In this document: one piece after another, positions 15,542 through 24,263 of the stretch
How positions within the stretch are numbered: the first letter of the stretch is position 1
Layout of the letters: each line of letters opens with the position of its first letter
Notes under the pieces: generated by a model
What the model saw: the letters and a program-made list of their open reading frames with translations, nothing else
Databases searched by the model: none
Told to the model about the DNA's origin: nothing
Translations under genes and position numbers: made by a program
Assembly (NCBI RefSeq): GCF_016612545.1
Contig: NZ_JAENRY010000001.1
Location: 62,001 to 126,000 of the forward strand
Direction of reading: 5' to 3'
DNA from: Streptomyces sp. MBT65
Lineage (GTDB): Bacteria; Actinomycetota; Actinomycetes; Streptomycetales; Streptomycetaceae
Length of the DNA stretch: 64,000 nucleotides

Positions 15542-16915
15542 ATGACCACGGAAGACGCGGCCGTCGACGACGGCGGCCGCAAGCACCCCCAGGTGCACTT
15601 CGACCGGCACACCCCCGACTACCGCGACCGGTTCGAGGACATCACCCACGAGCTGCACGGCACGTGCCCGATCGCCTGGACGGAGACCCACGGAGGCCAC
15701 TGGGTCGCCAGCGGCAACCGCGAGGTCTTCGAACTCGCGCGGTCCGCGGAGTTCCTCTCCAACGACCACGACGTGAAGGGGGAGCGGCGCGGATACAACG
15801 GGATCTCCATCCCCGCACCGCCCCCCGAGCGGAAGGGCCGGGGCGGGTTCCTGGAGATGGACCCGCCGGACCAGCGCTACTACCGGCAGACCCTCAACCC
15901 GTATCTTTCGCCGGCGGCGATCCAGCGCTGGATCCCGTTCGTCGACGAGGTCGTCCGCGCGAGCATCGACGAGAAGATCGAGTCCGGGCACATCGACTTC
16001 GTCGACGACCTCGCCAACATCGTCCCCGCCGTGCTCACCCTGGCGATGATGGGCATCCCGCTGGAGCACTGGACCATCTACAACGAACCGGCCCACGCCT
16101 CCGTCTACACCCCGCCCAACTCACCCGACATGCAAAGGGTGTTGGACCTGAGCCGCAAGATGGGCATGGACCTCATGGCTCAGCTCGCGGAGATCCGGAA
16201 GAACCCCCGCCCGGGCCTGGTGGACGCGCTGGTCCGCGCCGACATCAACGGCCGCAACCCCGACGACGGCGAACTCCTCGGCGTGTGCGCCCTGTTGATC
16301 GGCGGCGGCTTCGACACGACGACCGCGCTCACCGCCCACTCCCTCGAATGGCTCTCCCAACACCCGGACGAACGCGCCCGGTTGAGCCGTGACCGCAAGA
16401 CCCTCCTGGACTCCGCGACCGAGGAGTTCCTGCGCTTCTACACCCCGGCACCCGGAGACGGCCGCACCATCACCGCCGACTGCGAGATCGCCGGCACCGA
16501 GTTCAAGGAGGGCGAACGCCTCTGGCTCTCCTGGGCGATGGCCAACCGCGACCCCTCGGTCTTCCCCGACCCGGACCGCATCGACATGGAGCGCAAGGGC
16601 AACCGGCACAGCAGCTTCGGCCTCGGCATCCACCGCTGCATCGGCTCCAACGTGGCCCGCACGGTGTTCAAGCGGATGGTGACGGCCGTACTCGACCGGA
16701 TGCCCGACTTCGTGTGCGACCCCGAAGGCGCCGTCCACTACGAGACCATCGGCGTCATCCAGGGCATGCGCCACCTCCCCGCGACCTTCACCCCGGGCGA
16801 ACGGCTCGGCGCCGGACTCGACGAGACCCTCGTCGAACTCCAGAAGATCTGCGACGAACAGCGCCTCGCCGAACCGGTCACCGTCCGCAAGTCCAAGGCC
16901 CGGATCGACTCATGA
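15542..16915 (+). CDS. Cytochrome P450
   Basis: A 457-residue soluble bacterial P450. The I-helix oxygen-binding segment is GGGFDTTTA, the K-helix ExxR is in EEFLRF and the haem ligand is Cys366 in FGLGIHRCIG. It should hydroxylate an unactivated carbon of the imported compound with electrons from the upstream ferredoxin. The C-terminus runs about 50 residues beyond the usual end. It overlaps the aldolase fusion gene by ATGA. The CYP family cannot be assigned from sequence alone. Confidence 0.94.
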   Translation: MTTEDAAVDDGGRKHPQVHFDRHTPDYRDRFEDITHELHGTCPIAWTETHGGHWVASGNREVFELARSAEFLSNDHDVKGERRGYNGISIPAPPPERKGRGGFLEMDPPDQRYYRQTLNPYLSPAAIQRWIPFVDEVVRASIDEKIESGHIDFVDDLANIVPAVLTLAMMGIPLEHWTIYNEPAHASVYTPPNSPDMQRVLDLSRKMGMDLMAQLAEIRKNPRPGLVDALVRADINGRNPDDGELLGVCALLIGGGFDTTTALTAHSLEWLSQHPDERARLSRDRKTLLDSATEEFLRFYTPAPGDGRTITADCEIAGTEFKEGERLWLSWAMANRDPSVFPDPDRIDMERKGNRHSSFGLGIHRCIGSNVARTVFKRMVTAVLDRMPDFVCDPEGAVHYETIGVIQGMRHLPATFTPGERLGAGLDETLVELQKICDEQRLAEPVTVRKSKARIDS

Positions 16916-18573
16916 CGGACCATCAGCGTCCGGCGCCGGTGATCACGGAGGAGAACGCGTTCTTCTGGACCTCCGGCGCCGACGGCCGGCTGCGGGTGGC
17001 GGAGTGCGGGTCCTGCGCGGCCCTCATCCACCCACCGCAGCCGGTCTGCCGGTACTGCCACGGCCACGACATGGGCGTCCGGGCCGTCTCCGGCCGTGCG
17101 ACGCTGATCGGCTTCACCGTCAACCACCGCTTCGCCCTGCCCGGTCTGCCCGCGCCCTACGTCGTGGCCCAGGTCGCCCTGGAGGAGGACCCCAGGATCC
17201 GGCTCACCACCAACGCCGTCCAATGCACCCCGGACGAGCTGGAGTTGGGCATGCGGATGGAGGTCGTCTTCGAGGAGGTCGAGGACGCCTGGCTGCCCCT
17301 GTTCCGCCCGGCGCGCGGCCGCCCGGCCCCCGACCCGCTGCCGCTCGCCGAGGTCGACACCCACCAACTCGCCCGCCGCGTACGGCCGATGGTGACCACG
17401 GAGAAGTTCGAGGACAAGGTCGCCATCACCGGCATCGGTATGTCGGAGATCGGCCGCCGCCTCCTCGTCCCACCAGTGTCCCTCACCGTCCAGGCCTGCC
17501 AACGCGCCATCGCCGACGCCGGGTTGACCGTCGCCGACATCGACGGCCTGGCCACCTACCCGGGCGCCGGAGCCGCGTACGGCGGCTTCGGCGAAGGCGG
17601 GATCACCGCCCTGGAGTCGGCCCTCGGTCTCGAACCCACCTGGTACAACGGCGGCAGCGAGACCTTCGGCCCCTGCGGCTCACTCATCTCCGCGATGCTC
17701 GCCGTCGCCGGGGGACTCGCCCGTCACGTCCTGTGCTTCCGCACGGTCTGGGAGGCGTCCTACGGCGACCTCGTGCGCCGCGGCAGAATCGCGCAGGACC
17801 CACCGCGCAAGCTGGACGGCTGGATGAAGCCCTTCGGGGCGATCTCCGCCGCCCACACCCTCGCCCAGAACGCCCAACGCCACTTCCACCGCTACGGCAC
17901 CACCCGCGAGACCCTCGGCTGGATCGCGCTCAACCAGCGGGCCAACGCGGCACTCAACCCCACAGCGGTCTACCGCGACCCGCTGACCATGGACGACTAC
18001 CTGGGCGCCCGCCCCATCACCACCCCGTTCGGCCTCTACGACTGCGACGTCCCCTGCGACGGAGCGGTCGCCGTGATCGTGTCGGCCGTGGACGTGGCCC
18101 GGGACCTCGCCCAACCGCCCGTCCTGGTCGAGGCGGTGGGCACCCAGATCCTGGAACGCCTGGAATGGGACCAGAGCACACTCACCCACGAACCCCAGGT
18201 CCTCGGCCAGTCCGCCCACTTGTGGTCCCGCACCGCGCTGCGCCCCGAGGACGTCGACGTGGCCGAGCTGTACGACGGCTTCACCTTCAACTGCCTCTCC
18301 TGGCTCGAGGGGTTGGGGTTCTGCGGCATCGGCGAGGCCAAGGACTTCCTGGACGGAGGCAAGAACATCGCACGGGACGGCGTACTGCCACTGAACACCC
18401 ATGGCGGACAGCTCTCCCACGGCCGCACCCATGGCATGGGACTGGTCCACGAGGCGATCACCCAACTGCGCGGCGCGGCCGGGCCGCGACAGGTGTCCGG
18501 CGCACGGGTCGCGGTGGCGAGCAGCGGCGGACTCACCCCGAGCGGCGTGATCCTCTTCCGGGCGGACGGATGA
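16912..18573 (+). CDS. DUF35 zinc-ribbon/OB-fold fused to a thiolase-like (Ltp2-type) protein
   Basis: A 553-residue fusion. Residues 1 to about 150 are a DUF35 protein with a zinc ribbon (C32, C35, C46, C49) and an OB fold. Residues from about 163 form a thiolase-fold lipid-transfer/SCP-x-like domain with AELYDGFT and HGGQLSHGRTHGMG. In steroid side-chain degradation a DUF35 domain (in ChsH2) binds the Ltp2 retro-aldolase as a separate protein. Here the two are one chain, so a carbon-carbon cleaving aldolase role is a reasonable inference. Translation is coupled at both ends. Confidence 0.88.
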   Translation: MTDHQRPAPVITEENAFFWTSGADGRLRVAECGSCAALIHPPQPVCRYCHGHDMGVRAVSGRATLIGFTVNHRFALPGLPAPYVVAQVALEEDPRIRLTTNAVQCTPDELELGMRMEVVFEEVEDAWLPLFRPARGRPAPDPLPLAEVDTHQLARRVRPMVTTEKFEDKVAITGIGMSEIGRRLLVPPVSLTVQACQRAIADAGLTVADIDGLATYPGAGAAYGGFGEGGITALESALGLEPTWYNGGSETFGPCGSLISAMLAVAGGLARHVLCFRTVWEASYGDLVRRGRIAQDPPRKLDGWMKPFGAISAAHTLAQNAQRHFHRYGTTRETLGWIALNQRANAALNPTAVYRDPLTMDDYLGARPITTPFGLYDCDVPCDGAVAVIVSAVDVARDLAQPPVLVEAVGTQILERLEWDQSTLTHEPQVLGQSAHLWSRTALRPEDVDVAELYDGFTFNCLSWLEGLGFCGIGEAKDFLDGGKNIARDGVLPLNTHGGQLSHGRTHGMGLVHEAITQLRGAAGPRQVSGARVAVASSGGLTPSGVILFRADG

Positions 18574-19487
18574 ACTCACGCACCACGGAGGTCGTTTCGC
18601 GGGTCGTCGACGTCGACGGCATCCCCATGTCGGCGCTGCTGTGCGAGGCCCGCGAACCGCGCGCGGTGCTCGTCGCGCTGCACGGGGGAGCGGTGACGTC
18701 GCGCTACTTCGACTACCCGGACCAACCTCGGCTGTCCCTCCTGCGCACCGCCGCGGCACTGGACTTCACGGTCGTCGCCATCGACCGTCCCGGATACGGG
18801 AGTTCCGCTCCGTACGGCGAGAGCATGGCTTCCCCCGCCCGCCGCGTGGACCTCGCCTACGGAGCGGTGGACCAGGTGCTCGGCTCGCGTCCCCGCGGAG
18901 CGGGACTGTTCCTCTGGGCGCACTCGATCGGCTGCGCCCTGGGTGTGCACATGGCGGGAGACGAGCGGCGGAACGACCTTCTCGGCCTGGAGATCGCCGG
19001 TACCGGACGCCGTCACGCGCCCGGCGCCGTCGACATCCTCGACTTCAGGCGGCGTGACCCGGACGTGCCGAGACGGCCCGGACCCGGCCTGCGCGACCTG
19101 CTGTGGGAGCCGTCGCGCCTGTATCCGGACGAGGTCGTCGGCGCCGGCCGTATCCAGTCACCGGGTCCGCCGTACGAGGCCACCGTGGCCCGCCGCTGGC
19201 CGCTGGAGTTCGCCGACGTCGCGGCCCGGGTCCGGATTCCCGTCCACTACACGCTCGGCGACCACGAACGTGTGTGGAGCTCCGGGCCCGCGGCCATGGC
19301 CGACATCGCGAGCCTCTTCACCGACTCCCCGCGGGTCGTCACCGACGAACAGGCCGACAGCGGCCACAACTTGAGCATCGGGCGCACCGCCACCGGGTAC
19401 CACCTGAAGATCCTCTCCTTCGTTGAGGAATGCGTTCTCGGACATGAGAACGACGAGATCGACCATCTGCCGAGGAGGGCCGGATGA
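18570..19487 (+). CDS. Alpha/beta hydrolase
   Basis: A 305-residue alpha/beta hydrolase. HGGAVTSRYFDYP gives the oxyanion region, Ser in WAHSIGCALG is the nucleophile (first Gly of GxSxG is Ala), Asp is in LGDHERVW and His in DSGHNLSIG. An esterase, thioesterase or C-C hydrolase role is possible. It overlaps both neighbours by four bases. A TTCTC-N6-GAGAA inverted repeat occurs near its 3' end, before the DoxX gene. Confidence 0.87.
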   Translation: MNSRTTEVVSRVVDVDGIPMSALLCEAREPRAVLVALHGGAVTSRYFDYPDQPRLSLLRTAAALDFTVVAIDRPGYGSSAPYGESMASPARRVDLAYGAVDQVLGSRPRGAGLFLWAHSIGCALGVHMAGDERRNDLLGLEIAGTGRRHAPGAVDILDFRRRDPDVPRRPGPGLRDLLWEPSRLYPDEVVGAGRIQSPGPPYEATVARRWPLEFADVAARVRIPVHYTLGDHERVWSSGPAAMADIASLFTDSPRVVTDEQADSGHNLSIGRTATGYHLKILSFVEECVLGHENDEIDHLPRRAG

Positions 19488-20068
19488 GTGACGCCGAGAT
19501 TGCGGTACTGCTGCTCGTACGCGTGGCCGTAGGACTGATCATGATCATGCACGGGCTCAATCACTGGCGCGGCGGCGGCCGCATCGAGGGCACCGCCCGC
19601 TGGTTCACCGGACTCGGCCTGAGACAGGGCGTGCTGCAGGCCTGGGCCAGCGTGTTCACCGAGGTCGGCGCGGGCGTCCTGCTCGTCCTCGGCCTGCTCA
19701 CCCCGCTGGCCTGCGCGGCCGTGATCTCCGTGATGCTGGTCGCGGGGCTCCTCGCCCACCGGCGCAACGGCTTCTTCGTCTTCAAGGACGGCTACGAGTA
19801 CGTCCTCACACTCGCCGTCGTCGCCCTGGCCATCGCGGTACTGGGCCCCGGCCACTGGTCCGTCGACCACGTGGCCGACATCGACGTCACCGGCTGGACC
19901 GGCGGCGGAATCGCCCTGGGCGTGGCCGTGCTGGCGACCGGGGGACTGCTGGGCACGTTCTGGCGACCGGAGCGGCAGCAAGCCGAGGCCGGACCGGAAG
20001 CCGACGTCGCGTCACCCCGGCCCGAGCCGGAGAACACCCCCGAGCACGTCGACCAGGAGGCCCGCTGA
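19484..20068 (+). CDS. DoxX family membrane protein
   Basis: A 194-residue protein with four hydrophobic segments in the first 165 residues and a Pro/Glu-rich cytoplasmic tail of about 30 residues. The start matches DoxX/SURF4-like proteins (RVAVGLIMIMHGLNHW). Members are membrane-associated and often linked to quinone or thiol redox, but the role here is unclear. It overlaps its neighbours on both sides within the operon. Confidence 0.82.
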   Translation: MSDAEIAVLLLVRVAVGLIMIMHGLNHWRGGGRIEGTARWFTGLGLRQGVLQAWASVFTEVGAGVLLVLGLLTPLACAAVISVMLVAGLLAHRRNGFFVFKDGYEYVLTLAVVALAIAVLGPGHWSVDHVADIDVTGWTGGGIALGVAVLATGGLLGTFWRPERQQAEAGPEADVASPRPEPENTPEHVDQEAR

Positions 20069-20919
20069 TGCGCGTCGGATTCATCGGGCTGGGCAATCAG
20101 GGCGCTCCCATGGCCCGCCGGATCGTCGAGGCGGGCTTCGCCACGACGCTCTGGGCGCGCCGCCCGGCCACGCTCGCCGCGTTCGCGGACACGGCGGCGC
20201 AGCGGGCCGCGTCCCCCGTCGAACTGGCCGCCGCCAGCGACCTGGTGTGCGTCTGCGTCGTCGACGACGCCGATGTCGAACAGGTCGTCACGGGCGAACA
20301 GGGCGTGCTGACCGGGCTGCGCCGGGGCGGGGTGATCGCCGTCCACAGCACCGTCCACCCCGACACCTGCCGGCGGCTCGCCGAGCGCGCCCAGGTGCAC
20401 GGCGTCTCCGTGGTCGACGCGCCCGTCAGTGGTGGCGGGAACGCGGCGGCCGAGGGCAGGCTGCTGGTGATGGCGGGCGGCGAGTCGGGCACGGTCGCCT
20501 ACTGCCGCAAGGTGTTCGAGGCGTTCGGCGATCCGGTCGTCCATATGGGCCCGCTGGGCGCGGGACAGATCGCCAAGCTCCTCAACAACCTGTTGTTCAC
20601 CGCCAACTTGGCGACCGCGGCCGACACACTGGCCCTCGCACCGGAGTTCGGCATCGAGCGCGGCGCCCTGGCCGAGGTCGTCCTGCACGGCAGCGGATCG
20701 AGCTTCGCGCTCGACCGGGTGCGGGCCGCGGGCGGCACCCTCGACCGACTCGCCGAACGTGCCGGACCGCTGCTCCGTAAGGACGTGCGGCTGTTGGCCG
20801 ACCTCGCCGAGACGGCGGGCGCCCCGACGGGCAGCGTGCTGGCGGCGGCCCACGCGGCCCTCGACCACATGGGGCAGGGACGCCTGACGGCAACCTCAAC
20901 TCCCGTTCCACGAAAGTGA
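20068..20919 (+). CDS. NAD(P)-dependent beta-hydroxyacid dehydrogenase (3-hydroxyisobutyrate dehydrogenase-like)
   Basis: A 283-residue protein of the 6-phosphogluconate/3-hydroxyisobutyrate dehydrogenase family. The nucleotide fold is GFIGLGNQG, the substrate loop is DAPVSGGGNAAAEGRL and the catalytic Lys is in GQIAKLLNN. It resembles the N-terminal half of the fused enzyme at 2164-3810. It starts on the DoxX stop codon (TGATG) and is the last gene before a 70-bp gap. Confidence 0.9.
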   Translation: MRVGFIGLGNQGAPMARRIVEAGFATTLWARRPATLAAFADTAAQRAASPVELAAASDLVCVCVVDDADVEQVVTGEQGVLTGLRRGGVIAVHSTVHPDTCRRLAERAQVHGVSVVDAPVSGGGNAAAEGRLLVMAGGESGTVAYCRKVFEAFGDPVVHMGPLGAGQIAKLLNNLLFTANLATAADTLALAPEFGIERGALAEVVLHGSGSSFALDRVRAAGGTLDRLAERAGPLLRKDVRLLADLAETAGAPTGSVLAAAHAALDHMGQGRLTATSTPVPRK

Positions 20920-20989
20920 AAACGTGCCTCTCGCCAATGGAGAACATTGATATCGTCGCTCGTCGTCAGACTGGTGACCGAAGGGAATC

Positions 20990-22285
20990 GTGCACACCGT
21001 GAAGGACTTCGAGGCGATCGACTTCTTCCAGGACGACCAAGTCGTCGCGGACCCCTATCCCTACCTGGCGGCCTTGCGCGGGAAGTGCCCGGTGCACCGT
21101 GAGAGCCACCACGACGTGACGATGGTGACCGGGTACGACGAGGCGATCCAGGTCCTCAACGACGCCGATACGTACTCGTCGTGCCTCTCGGTCACCGGAC
21201 CCTTCCCCGGGTTCCCGGTCCCGCTGGACGGCGACGTCGACGTCAGCGCGCTGATCGAGCAGTACCGCGACCAACTCCCGATGAGCGACCAACTCCCCAC
21301 CCTCGACCCGCCCATGCACACCGATCACCGCGGACTGCTGATGCGGATGATCACCCCGCGCCGCCTGAAGGAGAACGAGGCGTCGATGTGGCACCTCGCC
21401 GACGCGCAGTTGGACACGTATCTCGCGGGCGGAGAGGGCGACTTCATCAGCGGGTTCGCCGGCCCCTTCACCCTGCGGGTCATCGCCGACCTGCTGGGCG
21501 TGCCCGACGAGGATCGCAACTCGTTCGTGGAGGGCCTCGAACACCACCCCCAGGGCGGCATCGGCAGCACGGACGGCGAGGTGGCGTACTCGCCGCTGCA
21601 GTATCTGTACGGGCAGTTCTCGGCCTATGTCGAGGAGCGTCGCCTGGAGCCCCGCGAGGACGTGATCACGGGCCTCGCCCTCGCGAAGTTCAGCGACGGC
21701 TCGACGCCCGACGTCGCCGACGTGGCGCGCGTCGCCACGAACCTGTTCGCGGCCGGCCAGGAGACCACGGTCCGACTGCTGAGCAACGCCCTCAAGCTGA
21801 TCGCCGAAGACCCCGATCTGCAGCGGCTGTTGCGCACCGAGCGCGACCGCATCCCGAACTTCATCGAGGAGACGCTGCGCACCGAGAGCCCGATCAAGGG
21901 CGACTTCCGGCTGTCCCGCGTCCCGTCCACCGTGGGCGGCGTCGACATCCCCGCCGGCACCACCCTCATGGTTCTCAACGGCGCCGCGAACCGCGACCCG
22001 CGCCACTTCGAGGACCCCGAGACCTTCGACCCGGCCCGCGCCAACGCCCGGCACCACCTCGCCTTCGGCCGCGGACCCCACACCTGCCCCGGCGCCCCAC
22101 TCGCCCGCGCCGAGGCCCGCGTGGGCATCGAGCGCATCCTCGACCGCACGACGGACATCAGGATCTCGGAGAGCGTGCACGGCCCTGCCGACGCCCGGAC
22201 ATACCGTTACCTGCCCACGTACATCCTGCGCGGACTCACCCATCTGAACCTGGAGTTCACGCTCGCCGAGGAGTCCGCCCGATGA
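20990..22285 (+). CDS. Cytochrome P450
   Basis: A 431-residue P450. The I-helix segment is AAGQETTVR, ExxR is in EETLRT and the haem ligand is Cys366 in FGRGPHTCPG. The GTG at 20990 has AAGGGA upstream; a second GTG nine bases later is possible. It overlaps its own ferredoxin gene (ATGA), so it is a self-contained oxygenase module distinct from the first P450 of the region. Confidence 0.94.
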   Translation: MHTVKDFEAIDFFQDDQVVADPYPYLAALRGKCPVHRESHHDVTMVTGYDEAIQVLNDADTYSSCLSVTGPFPGFPVPLDGDVDVSALIEQYRDQLPMSDQLPTLDPPMHTDHRGLLMRMITPRRLKENEASMWHLADAQLDTYLAGGEGDFISGFAGPFTLRVIADLLGVPDEDRNSFVEGLEHHPQGGIGSTDGEVAYSPLQYLYGQFSAYVEERRLEPREDVITGLALAKFSDGSTPDVADVARVATNLFAAGQETTVRLLSNALKLIAEDPDLQRLLRTERDRIPNFIEETLRTESPIKGDFRLSRVPSTVGGVDIPAGTTLMVLNGAANRDPRHFEDPETFDPARANARHHLAFGRGPHTCPGAPLARAEARVGIERILDRTTDIRISESVHGPADARTYRYLPTYILRGLTHLNLEFTLAEESAR

Positions 22286-22470
22286 AGGCCGTCGTCGACG
22301 CGGACCGTTGCCGGGGTCACGGAATCTGCTGGTCGATCTGCCCCGAGGTCTTCGACCTGACTGACGACGGATACGCCGAGGTGCTGACCCCCGAAGTCCC
22401 CGCAGAGTACGAGGAACAGGTCCGCACGGCACTGGGCAGCTGCCCCGAGCGCGCGATCACACTGACCTGA
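22282..22470 (+). CDS. Ferredoxin with CxxHxxCxxxCP cluster motif
   Basis: A 62-residue ferredoxin. The motif CRGHGICWSICP retains three cysteines plus a His at the position of the second cluster ligand, and the last Cys lies in SCPERAI. The window's other ferredoxin has Ala instead of the third Cys. It could hold a [4Fe-4S] cluster with unusual ligation or a [3Fe-4S] cluster. It is coupled to the P450 gene and serves it. Confidence 0.92.
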   Translation: MKAVVDADRCRGHGICWSICPEVFDLTDDGYAEVLTPEVPAEYEEQVRTALGSCPERAITLT

Positions 22471-22480
22471 GGAGAACGGG

Positions 22481-22792
22481 ATGCCCAAGGGGTACGTCAT
22501 CCTGACCGAGTCCATCAAGGACCCGGCCGGGATGGACGCCTACAGCCGCGCGGCCGGTGCGTCGATGGCCGAGGGCGGCGCCTGTGTCCTCGCGGTCGAC
22601 GGCCGGCCGCAACTCCTGGAAGGCGAGTGGCACGGTGACCGGACCGTCGTTCTCGAATTCCACTCCGTGGAAGCCGCGCGAGCCTGGTACGAGTCGGAGG
22701 CCTACCAACGCGCGAAGCCCCTACGGCAGGCCGCCGCCGACACGAACGCCGTGATCGTCTCCGGCTTCGAGCCGCCGTCCCGGGGTGCGTGA
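22481..22792 (+). CDS. DUF1330 family protein
   Basis: A 103-residue dimeric alpha-beta barrel type protein of the DUF1330 family, recognised from GYVILTESIKDPAGMDAYSRAA and LEFHSVEAARAWYESEAYQ. The ribosome site GAGGAG lies eight bases before the ATG, ten bases after the ferredoxin stop. The function of the family is not established. It may bind or isomerise a small intermediate. Confidence 0.85.
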   Translation: MPKGYVILTESIKDPAGMDAYSRAAGASMAEGGACVLAVDGRPQLLEGEWHGDRTVVLEFHSVEAARAWYESEAYQRAKPLRQAAADTNAVIVSGFEPPSRGA

Positions 22793-22799
22793 GATCGGA

Positions 22800-22814
22800 C
22801 GGCCCGACGGGCCG
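22800..22814 (+). terminator. Short GC hairpin after the P450/DUF1330 unit
   Basis: CGGCCC-GAC-GGGCCG forms a six-base-pair stem with a three-base loop just past the DUF1330 stop. There is no T run. It is a plausible but weak terminator. Confidence 0.4.
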
Positions 22815-22866
22815 CCGTAGGACGGTCAATGGTTCCGTAATGGCCGGAAGGGTCGCCCGATCGCGA

Positions 22867-22897
22867 CGGCAACCGTAATGTCACATGGGTGTTGCCG
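22867..22897. promoter_or_regulatory. Inverted repeat upstream of the second TetR gene
   Basis: CGGCAAC (22867-22873) and GTTGCCG (22891-22897) are perfect inverted 7-bp arms. CCGTAATG occurs twice (22835-22842 and 22873-22880). They lie in front of the TetR gene and may be its autoregulatory site. They do not match the GAGAAT palindrome. Confidence 0.35.
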
Positions 22898-22915
22898 GGG
22901 TGGAAGGGGTGCTCG

Positions 22916-23488
22916 ATGACGACGGCCCGACACGAGGAGATCCTTGGTGCCGCGCTGGCGGTGTTCGCCGAGCGGGGCTACAAGAAGGCATCCATCGACG
23001 CCGTGGCCGAGCGCGCCGGCCTGACCAGACAGGGCGTACTGCACTACTTCCCGAGCAAGAAGCGCCTTCTCCTCGCTCTCGTCCAGCTCCGCGAGGACCT
23101 CGCCCGGGAACACCTGGCAGCCCTCCACGCGGACCCCGGCGAGGACCTGCCCGGGCTGCTCGCCGAGGTCATCACCTACGACCACAAGAATCCCGGTCTC
23201 GCCCAGATCCACAGCGTTCTCGTGGCCGAGGGCGTCACCGGCAGCGACGAGGCAGTGCGGTTCTGCCAGGACTACTACCGGTCGATCCAGGACCACACCG
23301 TCGAGCACCTCACCGCGCTCTACGGCGAGCGCGTACCCAGCGGCCTGACCCCCCGAGCCGCCGCCACCGCCGTGGTGGCGATGCTCGAAGGGGTCCAGCA
23401 GCAGTGGATGCTCGACGAGGAGCAGACCGACTACCCCGAGATCATCCGCGATGTCATGGGCGTGCTGCTCGGGCCCACGCCTGTATGA
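22916..23488 (+). CDS. TetR family transcriptional regulator
   Basis: A 190-residue TetR protein with HTH KASIDAVAERAGLTRQGVLHYF and a C-terminal ligand domain. The ATG at 22916 has GGAAGGGG upstream; an earlier start at 22889 lacks this. No copy of the regulon palindrome lies before it, so it is not obviously autoregulated by that site. Its 3' end overlaps the convergent alpha/beta hydrolase gene by 35 bp. Confidence 0.9.
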   Translation: MTTARHEEILGAALAVFAERGYKKASIDAVAERAGLTRQGVLHYFPSKKRLLLALVQLREDLAREHLAALHADPGEDLPGLLAEVITYDHKNPGLAQIHSVLVAEGVTGSDEAVRFCQDYYRSIQDHTVEHLTALYGERVPSGLTPRAAATAVVAMLEGVQQQWMLDEEQTDYPEIIRDVMGVLLGPTPV

Positions 23489-24263
23489 AATCGGCCATGG
23501 CCGTGACGCCCTCGGGATGCAGACTCACCGCGTCCGGCCGTACCCGGAGATCCACCGTGACACCGGAGTGGGCCGCGCGGGCCGCGAACGACAGGGAGTC
23601 GTCCAGCAGCGGATCGGTACCGGCGACCAGGAGTTGGATCGGCGGCAGCCCGTGCAGATTGGCGTGCAGCGGGCTCAGCAGCGGGTTGGTCCGATCGGCG
23701 CCGGCCGCGAACCGGGCCGCGTGCAAACGGAGTTCGTCGATGTCGAAGCCCGGATCGGCGGCCGCGTTGAACAACAGACTCGGCGCCTCCAGCGTCAGGT
23801 CGAGCAGCGCCGAACTCAGCACCGCGCACTCCGGCTGCCGCGCCCCCATGTCCCGCAGCCGCACCAGCAGCGAGGCCGCGAGCCCGGCCCCCAAGCGCTC
23901 ACCGGCCAACGCGACCGGACCACGGGCCTGGCACGAGGTGTACACGGCATGCACGTCGTCCAGCGCCCCCGGGAAGGACGACCGGTACCGCGGGCACACC
24001 ACAACGGCCCCTGTGCGCAAGGCGATCCGCTCGGCGAGGTCGACCGCCGACTCCGGCGAACCCGACAACTGCCGGTCCCCGTGGAGATAGAGGACGACGA
24101 GATCGGTGGCGTCCGGCGGCCGTACGATCGGCCCGACGGGGCTCGACTCGACCCGTACCCGCCCGTCGCCGGCCGCCGCACGGTCCGTGTCCGCCCGTAC
24201 GTCGGCCAGGTCGGAGTTGCTGAGATCGGTGGCTCCGGTTGCCCCAACTCGTGTGTCACCCAC
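23454..24263 (-). CDS. Alpha/beta hydrolase-fold protein lacking the nucleophile Ser
   Basis: A 269-residue protein of the hormone-sensitive-lipase-like (Abhydrolase_3) group. The Asp of the triad lies in LVAGTDPLLDD and a His in VSLHPEG, but the GDSAG elbow reads GERLG, with Arg123 where Ser should be. The HGGG loop is reduced to LHGDR. It is therefore probably not a normal esterase and may be a binding protein or a decayed enzyme. It overlaps the crotonase gene by eight bases in a reverse operon. Confidence 0.8.
   Translation of the reverse strand: MGDTRVGATGATDLSNSDLADVRADTDRAAAGDGRVRVESSPVGPIVRPPDATDLVVLYLHGDRQLSGSPESAVDLAERIALRTGAVVVCPRYRSSFPGALDDVHAVYTSCQARGPVALAGERLGAGLAASLLVRLRDMGARQPECAVLSSALLDLTLEAPSLLFNAAADPGFDIDELRLHAARFAAGADRTNPLLSPLHANLHGLPPIQLLVAGTDPLLDDSLSFAARAAHSGVTVDLRVRPDAVSLHPEGVTAMADFIQAWARAARP

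Noticed and set aside
19425-19451. GAGGAA-TGC-GTTCTC and TTCTC-N6-GAGAA near the end of the alpha/beta hydrolase gene
   Set aside because: Three mismatches to the consensus and a coding location. I mention it in the gene entry but do not call an operator.
20918-20932. Possible degenerate operator GAAAAC-GTG-CCTCTC before the second P450 gene
   Set aside because: Four of the twelve defining bases differ and symmetry is poor, so it cannot be told from chance.
20966-22432. Long reverse open frame opposite the second P450
   Set aside because: It is the antisense shadow of the P450 and ferredoxin genes, whose haem and cluster motifs are unambiguous.
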